64,000 bases of DNA, from positions 1 through 64,000 of the forward strand of contig NZ_MOBJ01000013.1 in assembly GCF_003732225.1 (NCBI RefSeq), in the 5' to 3' direction. The notes beneath the pieces are model-generated. The model was not told where the DNA came from, did not search any database, and worked only from the letters and a program-made list of their open reading frames with translations. Source of the stretch: Pseudomonas brassicacearum (GTDB taxonomy: Bacteria; Pseudomonadota; Gammaproteobacteria; Pseudomonadales; Pseudomonadaceae). Of the stretch, positions 19,181-28,221 are shown piece after piece. The position numbers and the translations under genes are program-made. The stretch's first letter is position 1. Every line of letters begins with the position of its first letter.

Positions 19181-20419
19181 ATGCACATCATCAACGCCCG
19201 CCTGCGCAACCGTGAAGGCCTGCATGAGTTGCACCTGGAAAACGGCCTGATCGCCAGTATTGCCCGTCAAACCGAAGCCCCGACCCTGGGGCCTGAGGAC
19301 CTCGACGCAGGCGGCAATCTCGTCGTGCCGCCCTTCGTCGAGCCGCACATTCACCTCGACGCAACGCTGACCGCCGGTGAACCACGCTGGAACATGAGCG
19401 GTACGCTGTTCGAAGGCATCGAATGCTGGGGCGAGCGCAAGGCAACCATCACCGCTGAAGACACGAAAACCCGCGCCAAAAAGACCATCAACGCCCTCGC
19501 CGCTCACGGCATCCAGCATGTGCGCACCCACGTCGACGTCACTGACCCTGCGCTAACCGCGCTCAAGGCGATGCTTGAAGTGCGCGAAGAGAGTCGACAC
19601 CTGATCGACCTGCAAATCGTCGCCTTCCCTCAGGAAGGTATCGAGTCTTATCGCAATGGCCGCGATTTGATGGAGGAAGCCGTTCTCCTGGGCGCTGATG
19701 TGGTTGGCGGGATTCCGCATTTCGAGTACACCCGCGATCAAGGTGTCAGTTCGGTGAAATTCCTGATGGACCTGGCCGAGCGCACCGGCTGCCTGGTGGA
19801 TGTGCATTGCGACGAAACCGACGATCCGCATTCACGCTTTCTTGAAGTGCTGGCCGAAGAAGCCCGCAGCCGCGACATGGGTTCACGGGTGACCGCCAGC
19901 CACACCACGGCCATGGGCTCCTACGACAACGCCTACTGCGCCAAGCTCTTTCGCCTGCTCGGGCACTCGGGAATCAGTTTTGTCTCCTGCCCGACCGAAA
20001 GCATTCACCTGCAAGGGCGTTTCGACAATTTCCCGAAACGCCGTGGCGTCACCCGGGTCAACGAGTTGCTGGAAGCGGGGATGAACGTGTGTTTCGGTCA
20101 GGATTCGATCGTCGACCCGTGGTATCCGTTGGGCAACGGCAACATCCTGCGGGTGCTCGAAGCGGGCCTGCACATCTGCCACATGCTCGGTTACCGCAAC
20201 CTGCAAACCGCGCTGGACCTGGTGACCGACAACAGCGCCAAGGCCATGGCCCTGGGGGATCGTTACGGGCTGGAGCCGGGGCGTCCGGCCAACTTGCTGA
20301 TTCTCTCGGCGGACAGCGATTACGAAGTGATCCGCAGCCAGGGCTTGCCGCTGTACTCGGTTCGCGCCGGGAAGGTGTTGATGAAGCGGCAGATGCCGGT
20401 GGTGGAGCTTTTCGGCTGA
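19181..20419 (+). CDS. codA: Cytosine deaminase
   Basis: A 412-residue amidohydrolase that deaminates cytosine to uracil for pyrimidine salvage in the cytosol. Metal ligands are in EPHIHLD (H56, H58) and VDVHCDETDD, with the catalytic Asp region FGQDSIVDPWYPLGNGN as in E. coli CodA. Length matches the E. coli enzyme closely. No codB permease is adjacent; the downstream minus-strand gene is a DapF-fold protein. A REPIN follows. Confidence 0.95.
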   Translation: MHIINARLRNREGLHELHLENGLIASIARQTEAPTLGPEDLDAGGNLVVPPFVEPHIHLDATLTAGEPRWNMSGTLFEGIECWGERKATITAEDTKTRAKKTINALAAHGIQHVRTHVDVTDPALTALKAMLEVREESRHLIDLQIVAFPQEGIESYRNGRDLMEEAVLLGADVVGGIPHFEYTRDQGVSSVKFLMDLAERTGCLVDVHCDETDDPHSRFLEVLAEEARSRDMGSRVTASHTTAMGSYDNAYCAKLFRLLGHSGISFVSCPTESIHLQGRFDNFPKRRGVTRVNELLEAGMNVCFGQDSIVDPWYPLGNGNILRVLEAGLHICHMLGYRNLQTALDLVTDNSAKAMALGDRYGLEPGRPANLLILSADSDYEVIRSQGLPLYSVRAGKVLMKRQMPVVELFG

Positions 20420-20441
20420 CCGGGCTCTGACCGGGCTGACG

Positions 20442-20538
20442 CCATCGCGAGCAAGCTCGCTCCCACACTGGATCTGTGTCGTTCACAATTGTTGTGGTCG
20501 TCGCAGTTCACCTGTGGGAGCGAGCTTGCTCGCGATGG
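20442..20538. repeat. REPIN, GGGAGCGAGCTTGCTCGC family
   Basis: An inverted REP pair with a spacer of about 50 bp lies between convergent codA and the DapF-like gene. Confidence 0.93.
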
Positions 20539-20560
20539 CGATCTGACCTGCACCGCATCA

Positions 20561-21553
20561 TCAAGGCATCAACCGCGCCGTACCAAACAAACTGACCCGG
20601 CTCAGTTCACCATCCAACTCTTCGAGCAACACCGGCGCCGTACCACCGGGCATCACCACCGCCACGGTCCCCGCCGTCACCCAACCGACACTCCACGCCG
20701 CGCAGGCCACCGCGCTGGCGCTGGTGCCGGAAGATGCGGTCGGGCCTTCACCGCGCTCGAAGACCCGAGCAGCCATGCGATTCGCGGATTCGCGCATCGC
20801 CCATTGCAGATTGACGCCCGCCGGACAAGGCTCACCAGCCCCAGTCGGTGGCGCGAAAGCGATGCGCGTCAGGTCGGCCGACAACCCAGGCTCGCGCATC
20901 TGCTCATTGCTCGGCAGCGCATCGGCATCCGTCACCAGCGTCACACAATGGGGATTGCCGATCCGCACGAACTGGCTGTGATCCCATTGCCGATTCAGCC
21001 GTGCGAGCAGCGGCACATGGCACAATTCACGCTGATTCAACGTCCGCGCTTCGCCCGACCGAGCCCCCACCGCGTGTGGTCCGAAGGCCGGTTTGCCGAG
21101 GTCCAGCCAGAAACCTTGCACACCCTCCACTTGCGCAGGCTCCACCGAGGTCTCGACCGGCGACAACGCATCGCGCTTGTCGTGGTGAACCTTGAGCAGG
21201 CAACGCCCCTGCGCCGGCATCAAGCCCTGCTCGGTCAGCGCCTGGGCAAAAATCGTCAGGCCGTTGCCACTGCGCTCGGCCAACGTCCCATCAGTGTTGA
21301 CGATCAGCAGGTCAAACGGTGGCGAGGCCTGAAACGGACCGACCAGCAAGCCGTCCGAACGATGCTCCTTGGCACCGGCTGGTCGCGTACCGGGCGCCCA
21401 GCTGCAAATGGCTTCCACCGCAGACAGCGCCCAGTCGGAACGATTTTGCGCCGACTGGCTGGCATCCTCCGGTAGATCAATACCGCGCTGGCGCAGATCG
21501 TCTGGGCTGACAACGGCGTAGATATTCCCGCGAGCATCATAAATCGAGGTCAT
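20561..21553 (-). CDS. Diaminopimelate epimerase-fold protein lacking catalytic cysteines
   Basis: A 330-residue protein with the two-domain DapF architecture: NTDGTLAERSGNG (residues 86-98), IGNPHCVTLV (198-207) and ERGEGPTASSGTSASA (266-281). In DapF the two acid/base cysteines sit in the CGNG and ACGTG motifs; here both are serine (S95, S275). DapF-type two-base racemisation is therefore unlikely. It may be an isomerase or dehydratase with a different substrate, or a non-catalytic relative. Monocistronic, next to codA and the disrupted MFS gene. Confidence 0.8.
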   Translation of the reverse strand: MTSIYDARGNIYAVVSPDDLRQRGIDLPEDASQSAQNRSDWALSAVEAICSWAPGTRPAGAKEHRSDGLLVGPFQASPPFDLLIVNTDGTLAERSGNGLTIFAQALTEQGLMPAQGRCLLKVHHDKRDALSPVETSVEPAQVEGVQGFWLDLGKPAFGPHAVGARSGEARTLNQRELCHVPLLARLNRQWDHSQFVRIGNPHCVTLVTDADALPSNEQMREPGLSADLTRIAFAPPTGAGEPCPAGVNLQWAMRESANRMAARVFERGEGPTASSGTSASAVACAAWSVGWVTAGTVAVVMPGGTAPVLLEELDGELSRVSLFGTARLMP

Positions 21554-21704
21554 GGACAGGTCCTGAGTAAGGTCTGGAACACGTCGCTACTGTAAGCGCA
21601 GGCAACTCGAATCACACCCGCAGAACCTCAAGGTCGTCTGACGGTCACTGATGTGCAAGGATGTGACCCTGATCACAGCCTCCCCCGAAGTACCAAGGAT
21701 TTTC

Positions 21705-22277
21705 ATGACCGCCATCATCCCTCCCGTCTCCGTCCGCCCCGGGCGCCTCGAACAGATGTCGACGCGCATCGCCTTCTTCATCGCCGGTTTCGGTATCGCG
21801 GCGTGGGCGCCGCTGGTGCCTTACGCAAAGGCCCGGGCCGGGCTCGATGACGGCACACTCGGCTTACTGTTGCTGTGTCTGGGAGTCGGTTCGATTTTGG
21901 CGATGCCAATGGCTGGTGCGCTGGCCTCACGCTTCGGTTGTCGACGGGTGCTCAGTGGCGGCACGCTGCTGATCTGCCTGGCACTGCCGCTGCTGGCGAC
22001 GGTGTCGTCGATCCCGTTGCTGATCGCCGCGCTGTTCCTGTTCGGCGCGGGGTTGGGCACGGTGGATTCGACGGTGAACCTGCAAGCGGTGATCGTCGAG
22101 CGAGCCAGCGGCAAGACCATGATGTCGGGCTTTCACGGGCTGTTCAGTCTCGGCGGGATCGTCGGCGCGGCGGGCGTCAGCGCCCTGCTCGGCCTGGGTA
22201 TTTCGCCGTTGGGCGCGACCTTGGTAGTGATCGTGTTTCTGCTGGTGTCGTTGCTCAAGGCCGCACCGCATCTGTTG
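21705..22277 (+). pseudogene. MFS transporter, 5' part (interrupted by the mobile element)
   Basis: The first 191 codons of a major facilitator of the YbjJ-like type: a cytoplasmic leader, then six hydrophobic segments from AFFIAGFGIAAWAPLVPYAK to LVVIVFLLVSLLKAAPHLL. The reading frame runs into the left end of the mobile element at 22278 and stops about 75 bases later. The start is the ATG at 21705, with AAGGA ahead of it. Joining codon 191 (TTG, last base 22277) to CCC at 39611 continues the same frame, giving 383 codons. A single upstream promoter would now read into the element. Confidence 0.92.
22273..22277. other. Target site duplication, left copy (TGTTG)
   Basis: TGTTG directly precedes the left terminal repeat and recurs directly after the right one at 39606-39610. 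Five-base duplications are characteristic of Tn3-family transposition. Confidence 0.85.
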
Positions 22278-22301
22278 GGGAGCCTACAGAATTCGGAAAA
22301 A
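22278..22301 (+). repeat. Left terminal inverted repeat of the element
   Basis: It starts GGGAGCCTACAGAATTC and continues into an A-tract. It matches the complement of 39581-39604 with two mismatches. Beyond this the two ends diverge, so the left repeat looks shorter than the typical 38-bp Tn3-family end. Confidence 0.88.
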
Positions 22302-22462
22302 ATTGCACGCGTGCGACGTGAAGTCGCACCAGTTATTGTCTCACCTCGCTAGAGGTAGACGGAACAGCCAACTTGCAAACGAGAAATGGATTCGCTAAGC
22401 CGGAAATCTCCATTTCACACCAAGACGAATTCCGGCATAGGCTCTCGGGTCCGCACGATAAA

Positions 22463-25400
22463 TCAACACTCGGTCGGCCCCAAGTAGGCGGGACGCCTCT
22501 GCACAAGAGTCGGCCACGAATCTAACGTCGTCCAATCGATGCCTTTTTCTATTTCAAATCGACAGACAGGCCCGCGAATCAATAGCTGCGTCTGGATGGC
22601 CTGCTCAGCGGCGGCGGTATATCCCCACGGAACCGTGTCCAAGTCCTGTAGTAGAGCCGCTAATATGTCCTGATCAAGACGGTCGCCGAATCGAGCGACC
22701 AAAAAATGTTTCGCGCGGCGAAATCGAATTCCGGTGCCGACCAGTTGCTCAGCCAGGGGCGATGCGCCACGGCCCGCCACAGCAATTTCGGGGGCATGCC
22801 GCACGATCATCCCCGGCATTCCCGATAGCGTTGACGATCTCACCGCCACGATTTGCCGGAGGTCATCCGCCAGGTCCGAGCGTTTGAACAGACAGGCTGC
22901 GATCAGGTCATCGCCGACATTGAAGACGCCCCGCCCGGCGAGTTCCGAAAGCGCCTTGCTTGGCCACTTGGCCGCCAGGAAAAGGCTGGCCTGCCGGAGC
23001 AACTCATAGCGTTCGTACCACCGCCCATCGTCCTCGGACTCCACATTCAGCCAGCGCGCATACCCGTCAATTAAGCCCCAGCAATAATCGAACCCCCTGC
23101 GCTGACAACGTAAGAGCAGACCACGAACGACTCGGCTCCGCGCTATAGCGGCGACCGTCGACGACATCGGCAGGGCGTGCAAGGCGACGTACTGCGACGC
23201 GTCCTCAAGCACCGCCCGATGCCGTATTAGCGTGGTGAGCATCGCCTTCCATTCCACCCCGTCGAAATGTTCGGCGAAGGCGTCGACGGCTTCGTTGGCA
23301 ACATACGAGAAATCGTAAGAGGCGTCGAATAGCAAACGCGTGGCGACCACAAAGTGCCAGAGATGCTCGTAATCCCAAGGATCTGATCCTTGCGCGTTGA
23401 GGCGGATGAACAATGTCCAGGTACCCAGCACTTGCTCGCGCCGGATCGTCAGTGCCGGGAACATCCAAGTGCGGAATCGATCTAGGAATATCTCAAACGC
23501 CAGGATCCGCGCAATTTCGCCCTCGGGGCAATCAGGCGGCTCCGTCCACTCTACCGAGATCTGCCGCGGCGTGAACACGTAGCTCGCCTTGTGCGTTCCC
23601 ATCGGAATCTGGATCTCGAGCAACTCTCGCTCGAAACGCAGAACCTTCGTCGAGCGACTACTAAACGTCGAGCAGAAGTGTTCGAGCGCTTGTACACGTC
23701 GTGGTAGCCCCAGCGTATCAAGCCGTAGTCCCGCTAGGGAATATTGGTGGAGGAGATTGTGTAGAACGTGCGGATTCTCGTACCGCTGCGGAGTCTCGCG
23801 GGAAACCACAATGGCGTCAAACTCGAACTGCCAGTTACGGTCCTGTATCTCGAATGACTCAGGGATCGCTTCATCAATCCACTGACGCAGCCAAATTTGA
23901 AAGCGCTGAAGCACTGCGGCATCGCGTTCAGACATCGATCCGATGCTCAGGAATTCGATCCACCATTGCATCACTTTGAGGTAGCGGCGGTAGCTGCTAG
24001 CGTCGCCCTCCTCCACCGCGCGCCCTAGCAGCCCTTTCAATGAGGCGTCGTAAGTTTCGACTAGCGATCCTCTGATCTGCTCGGCGACATTTTCCAGACC
24101 TGCCTCGTGCAGCGTGCCTCGGAGCGTCAAATAAGTATCGTTGAGTTGCTGAGGAAGCCTTGCCGTCGCATCGCCACCCGACACAATGCCTCTAAACAAC
24201 GCTACTGACTGCCGGAATGCATCCACCGGTTCAAAGACGGCAGGATTATCGAGAGCCTGCCGCATAAGCAGCTTTCCACTTGCGATCGGCAACTCCAATG
24301 AACGGATGGATACCATCGTTTCGACAAACAAGCCGTCTTCAAGATCGTGCGCCAATGCGTCGAGGTAGGAGACGGCGTCGTCCAGCACATAAACCGGCAG
24401 TCGCGCACACTCCGTCCTGACGAAGGACACGCTTTCAAGAATCAACACGGCGTTGTCGCGCCGAAGTGCCGTCAATTGCACGGCAGCCGAATCGAGCAGG
24501 CGTCGCAATGTTTGCGGCGGTACCCAGGACGTCGCCGCTTCACAGTCGAGCAGAGCCATGACGATTCGAAGGTCACCACTCGCGACCAACGTGCGTGTCA
24601 CGGACGACAGCGCTAACAGTGTGCGCAGTTCGCGCTGCGGCGCATCCTGTGACACTTGGACGGCAAGTTCGTAGTCTCTCGCAAATTCAGTGAGCGCACA
24701 GCATTCGCCGGCATACCCTAGGTTCTTTGACCGCCAGATTGCCGCGAGTAGAGAGGGTGACTCCACTACGCCGTCGGCGCGTTGCATCCACCTCGCCGAC
24801 ATCGGCTGTTCGCTACGTGCGAACAGCCGTTCCTTGACTTCTCGTGCGACCGGCAGACGACGCAACTGGGAAAGGACATCGACGCAGTCTCGCGTCAGCT
24901 CGCCGCCAGGTACCAGCACCTCATCGGTGAAGACAAGAGCACAGTCGTCGGGCAACACCAACTCTCGGCGAAGCTCACTCTGAATTGATCGCAGCATCGT
25001 CGAGTCGCCGAGAATGCAGGCGCCGCGGTCAAATACAACGCAGTCTGCTCCGGCTGGCATGCGTCGAGTGTCCATCCTGACGCAGGTAATTCTCTGCTGG
25101 CGGAACATGATACCCGCGTGTTCCTCCGCACTGCCTTCGTCCACTATCACCACCGCCACGTCGGCCTGCTCCCCTGCGCTGAACGCAAGATACCGGCGCC
25201 AAGCGCTCATAAGATCCGGTGCCACTAGAGCGCGGCCCGAGGATTGTGCGCCCAGCATTAACAAGCTTGCTTCCACGACATCGTAGCGGCCGATCAACGC
25301 TTCACGGCATACATCGGTCAACACATAACGATCGCGAAAGGCATCATCAGAATACGCCGGCCGCGCCTGCAGCAGATGCAACCGTCGCACTGTCGTCGCG

Positions 25401-26170
25401 CGCAGATGGCGTCCGCGCCATAGCCTAAGGTCTGAGCAAGCCGGACGCAGGACCAAGGCCGTCGCCAGCGAGCCGGTATTCTGAGCGCTGGCGAAACCGA
25501 AACCAATCGTATGCGCGACGTTCATCAGCTGTGGATTTCTCGGCATGACGGTGGTCACGGACACAAAACCAAGTGTCGTATCGAGGCCCCATTCGCAATC
25601 GATCGCTATGAAGTCAAACGTCTGCATCAGCTCGTTACATACCGCCTCCATGTGATCAAGAACTGCCGTGTCCAGATACGGTGAATGATCGTGCCCGACA
25701 TCGCCGGAGACATCGATCTTCAGCAGCGGCTGCACAAAACATGGAATTGCCTCGACATGATCGTAACGCCCCGAAAGCGCATGCTGGCGTCGAGCATGCT
25801 CGGTCGATCCACTCATGGCCACAGCGGCAATGCACTGTATCAGTGCTTGTGGCTCGGGACATATCAGGCTTTCGTAGCCGCCGGCATTGATGTGATTCGT
25901 CAGGTCCTCGTTACCTGCACTACGCACGATCCAGGGCGCTGGACCACAAACGTCCTCCACGCTTCGCATCAGCCGCGGAAAAGCCTCCTCAAAAGCGGCT
26001 GCGTAAATCGATACCGCGTCATCCGCCTGCGTCAGGTTGCCCGGCACTGCGGTCAGCAATGGAGCGATCGGAAAGACGGGCAGGACAAGATTCCCCAAGG
26101 ATTTGATCTTACGAATGCGCAGTAGTCGATCCACCTTGGGTCCGTAGAGCTGTTCTTCGTCTGTAGTCAT
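22463..26170 (-). CDS. Dikinase-like protein: PEP-synthase-type ATP domain plus swivelling-histidine domain
   Basis: A 1235-residue protein of unknown overall function. Residues about 1-271 look like the N-terminal ATP-binding domain of PEP synthase, pyruvate phosphate dikinase and rifampin phosphotransferase. It shows WIVRSAGNEDL (80-90), NAGGYESL, FIAIDCEWGLD (187-197) and the domain-ending LHLLQARP (264-271). A mobile phosphohistidine-type domain follows (about 335-390) with DEGSAEEHAGIMFRQQ, H351 standing where the catalytic His lies. The remaining 840 residues are helix-rich and match nothing I know; the TIM-barrel of dikinases is not evident. It is the last gene of the leftward operon, 117 bases after the ABC exporter, with no clear ribosome-binding site. 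Possible roles: phosphorylating the aminoglycoside (tailoring or self-protection) or activating a precursor; both are inference. Confidence 0.72.
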   Translation of the reverse strand: MTTDEEQLYGPKVDRLLRIRKIKSLGNLVLPVFPIAPLLTAVPGNLTQADDAVSIYAAAFEEAFPRLMRSVEDVCGPAPWIVRSAGNEDLTNHINAGGYESLICPEPQALIQCIAAVAMSGSTEHARRQHALSGRYDHVEAIPCFVQPLLKIDVSGDVGHDHSPYLDTAVLDHMEAVCNELMQTFDFIAIDCEWGLDTTLGFVSVTTVMPRNPQLMNVAHTIGFGFASAQNTGSLATALVLRPACSDLRLWRGRHLRATTVRRLHLLQARPAYSDDAFRDRYVLTDVCREALIGRYDVVEASLLMLGAQSSGRALVAPDLMSAWRRYLAFSAGEQADVAVVIVDEGSAEEHAGIMFRQQRITCVRMDTRRMPAGADCVVFDRGACILGDSTMLRSIQSELRRELVLPDDCALVFTDEVLVPGGELTRDCVDVLSQLRRLPVAREVKERLFARSEQPMSARWMQRADGVVESPSLLAAIWRSKNLGYAGECCALTEFARDYELAVQVSQDAPQRELRTLLALSSVTRTLVASGDLRIVMALLDCEAATSWVPPQTLRRLLDSAAVQLTALRRDNAVLILESVSFVRTECARLPVYVLDDAVSYLDALAHDLEDGLFVETMVSIRSLELPIASGKLLMRQALDNPAVFEPVDAFRQSVALFRGIVSGGDATARLPQQLNDTYLTLRGTLHEAGLENVAEQIRGSLVETYDASLKGLLGRAVEEGDASSYRRYLKVMQWWIEFLSIGSMSERDAAVLQRFQIWLRQWIDEAIPESFEIQDRNWQFEFDAIVVSRETPQRYENPHVLHNLLHQYSLAGLRLDTLGLPRRVQALEHFCSTFSSRSTKVLRFERELLEIQIPMGTHKASYVFTPRQISVEWTEPPDCPEGEIARILAFEIFLDRFRTWMFPALTIRREQVLGTWTLFIRLNAQGSDPWDYEHLWHFVVATRLLFDASYDFSYVANEAVDAFAEHFDGVEWKAMLTTLIRHRAVLEDASQYVALHALPMSSTVAAIARSRVVRGLLLRCQRRGFDYCWGLIDGYARWLNVESEDDGRWYERYELLRQASLFLAAKWPSKALSELAGRGVFNVGDDLIAACLFKRSDLADDLRQIVAVRSSTLSGMPGMIVRHAPEIAVAGRGASPLAEQLVGTGIRFRRAKHFLVARFGDRLDQDILAALLQDLDTVPWGYTAAAEQAIQTQLLIRGPVCRFEIEKGIDWTTLDSWPTLVQRRPAYLGPTEC

Positions 26171-26287
26171 GGTTTAGCACTCAAGATTCGATGAATGGGG
26201 TGGTGCAATACGGAGATGGACCTGCATCTGGGATATCAACCTCGCTACACTTTCGATGCCGACGTGTCTTCAATGGGCCGCGCACTT

Positions 26288-28120
26288 TCATTTTGGGTCG
26301 CCCAGAAATCCGCCGCTCTGGTGAGCCCACAACCTCGCGTAAAGACCTCCTTGCGCAAGCAGCGTCGTATGGTCGCCCTGCTCGACAACACATCCCTCAT
26401 CAAGCACGATCAAACGGTCCATCGCGGCGATGGTGGACAGCCGGTGCGCGATCGCGATCACGGTCTTGCCTTCCATTAACCGGTAAAGGCTTTGCTGGAT
26501 TACGGCTTCGACTTCGGAATCAAGTGCACTGGTCGCCTCGTCGAGCAGCAGGATCGGTGCGTCCTTCAGTATCACGCGCGCAATGGCGATACGCTGGCGC
26601 TGTCCGCCCGAGAGTTTGACGCCACGCTCGCCCACATGCGCTTCGTAACCACAGCGCTTGCCCGCATCGCCGAGATTTTGGATAAAAGTGTGTGCCTCTG
26701 CGCGCCGGGCCGCCGCCTCGATCTGCGCCAGCGTCGCATCGGGTCTGCCGTAGGAAATATTGTCAGCTACCGACCGATGCAGCAGCGAGATGTCCTGCGT
26801 GACCATGCCGATTTGGCTGCGCAACGAATCCTGCGTAGCGTGTGCGATGTTCTGCCCATCGATCAAGATGCGACCGCACTCCAGATCATGGAAGCGCAGC
26901 AGCAAGTTCAATAGCGTCGACTTGCCGGCCCCCGAGCGGCCGACCAGACCAATCTTTTCGCCAGGCCTGACCGTGAGATCCAGATTGTCGATCACGCGGC
27001 GACCGGTTTCGGCGTAGCGGAAGCTCACTCGTTCGAAGCATACCTCGCCACGCGTTACTGCGAACTCGACGGCGTCAGGCGCCTCGAGAACGGAAGGTGG
27101 GATCGACAGCGTCTTCATGCCGTCCTGCACTATGCCGACGTTCTCAAATAGACTGGTCATCTCCCACATGAGCCATTGCGACATACCCTGCAGCCGCAAC
27201 GCCATAGCGGTGCCGGCTGCAACGGCACCCACTCCTACTGCACCTTGCGACCACAGCCACAACGCAGTACCCGTCGTGCCAATCGTGAGCCCAATACTCA
27301 GGAGATGGTTGACGATCTCAAAGGCGCTCACTAGCCGCATCTCGCCGTAGCCGGTGCGCATGAATTCTCGCATGGCCTCGCGCGCGAACCCTGCCTCGCG
27401 CTGCGTGTGCGAGAACAGTTTGACAGTGGCGATGTTGGTATAGGCGTCGGTCACACGTCCCGTCAACAGCGCACGCGCGTCAGCCTGCTCCTTGCCGAAC
27501 TTGCCAAGGTGAGGCACGAAATAGAACAGCGCGGCGACGTAGAGGACGAGCCAACTCACAAAGGGCCATACCAATTGCGCATCAAGCATGCCAGCCAGGA
27601 TGATCATTGTCGTTACGTATACACTCATAGTGACCATGACGTCGGCCAGCACGAAAATGGTTTCGCGCACTGCAAGTGAGGTTTGCATCACCTTGGCCGT
27701 GATACGACCCGCGAACTCATCCTGATAGAAGGCCATGCTCTGCCCCAGCATCAGCCTGTGGAAGTTCCACCGCAACCGCATAGGCAAGTTCACGGTGAGG
27801 GCTTGATGCTTGACGACAGTCTGCAGCGCCACTACGGCGATGCTGGCCACCATCACGGCGACCAGCCATAGCAATGTCTCGCCGCGCTCGACCCACAGGC
27901 GCGACGGCACCTGAACGCTGAGCCAGTCGACGATGTGTCCGAGCATGGCAATCAGCATCACTTCTAAGGCCGACATTATCATCGTGAGTACCGCCATAGC
28001 TGCGATCTTGCCGCGTACGCCCTGCGTACAAGCCCAAAGAAAGGCGAAGAAACCCCGAGGCAGCGGCGATGGCTCGGTGGAAGGGAACGGGTAGAGCAGT
28101 TTTTCAAAGAAACCGAGCAA
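26288..28120 (-). CDS. ABC exporter, fused membrane and ATPase domains
   Basis: A type-I ABC exporter half-transporter of about 610 residues, presumed to work as a homodimer in the inner membrane. Six membrane segments (about 25-315) precede an ATPase domain with Walker A GRSGAGKST, Q-loop VTQDISLL, signature LSGGQRQRIA, Walker B ILLLDEATSALD and the H-loop in AIAHRLST. GGGGAGG lies seven bases ahead of an in-frame TTG at 28120, which gives the family-like N-terminus LGFFEKLLYPF. A GTG at 28150 would add ten residues but includes that ribosome-binding site. Within this cluster it most likely exports the product or an intermediate. Confidence 0.92.
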   Translation of the reverse strand: MLGFFEKLLYPFPSTEPSPLPRGFFAFLWACTQGVRGKIAAMAVLTMIMSALEVMLIAMLGHIVDWLSVQVPSRLWVERGETLLWLVAVMVASIAVVALQTVVKHQALTVNLPMRLRWNFHRLMLGQSMAFYQDEFAGRITAKVMQTSLAVRETIFVLADVMVTMSVYVTTMIILAGMLDAQLVWPFVSWLVLYVAALFYFVPHLGKFGKEQADARALLTGRVTDAYTNIATVKLFSHTQREAGFAREAMREFMRTGYGEMRLVSAFEIVNHLLSIGLTIGTTGTALWLWSQGAVGVGAVAAGTAMALRLQGMSQWLMWEMTSLFENVGIVQDGMKTLSIPPSVLEAPDAVEFAVTRGEVCFERVSFRYAETGRRVIDNLDLTVRPGEKIGLVGRSGAGKSTLLNLLLRFHDLECGRILIDGQNIAHATQDSLRSQIGMVTQDISLLHRSVADNISYGRPDATLAQIEAAARRAEAHTFIQNLGDAGKRCGYEAHVGERGVKLSGGQRQRIAIARVILKDAPILLLDEATSALDSEVEAVIQQSLYRLMEGKTVIAIAHRLSTIAAMDRLIVLDEGCVVEQGDHTTLLAQGGLYARLWAHQSGGFLGDPK

Positions 28121-28221
28121 AATATAACCTCCCCGCGACTGATGCCACACGTCCTACCGGATGTCGGGCAATGCTTTGACATACCAAGACAATGCGATAA
28201 ATGCGCCGTTTGCGCGTCCGC

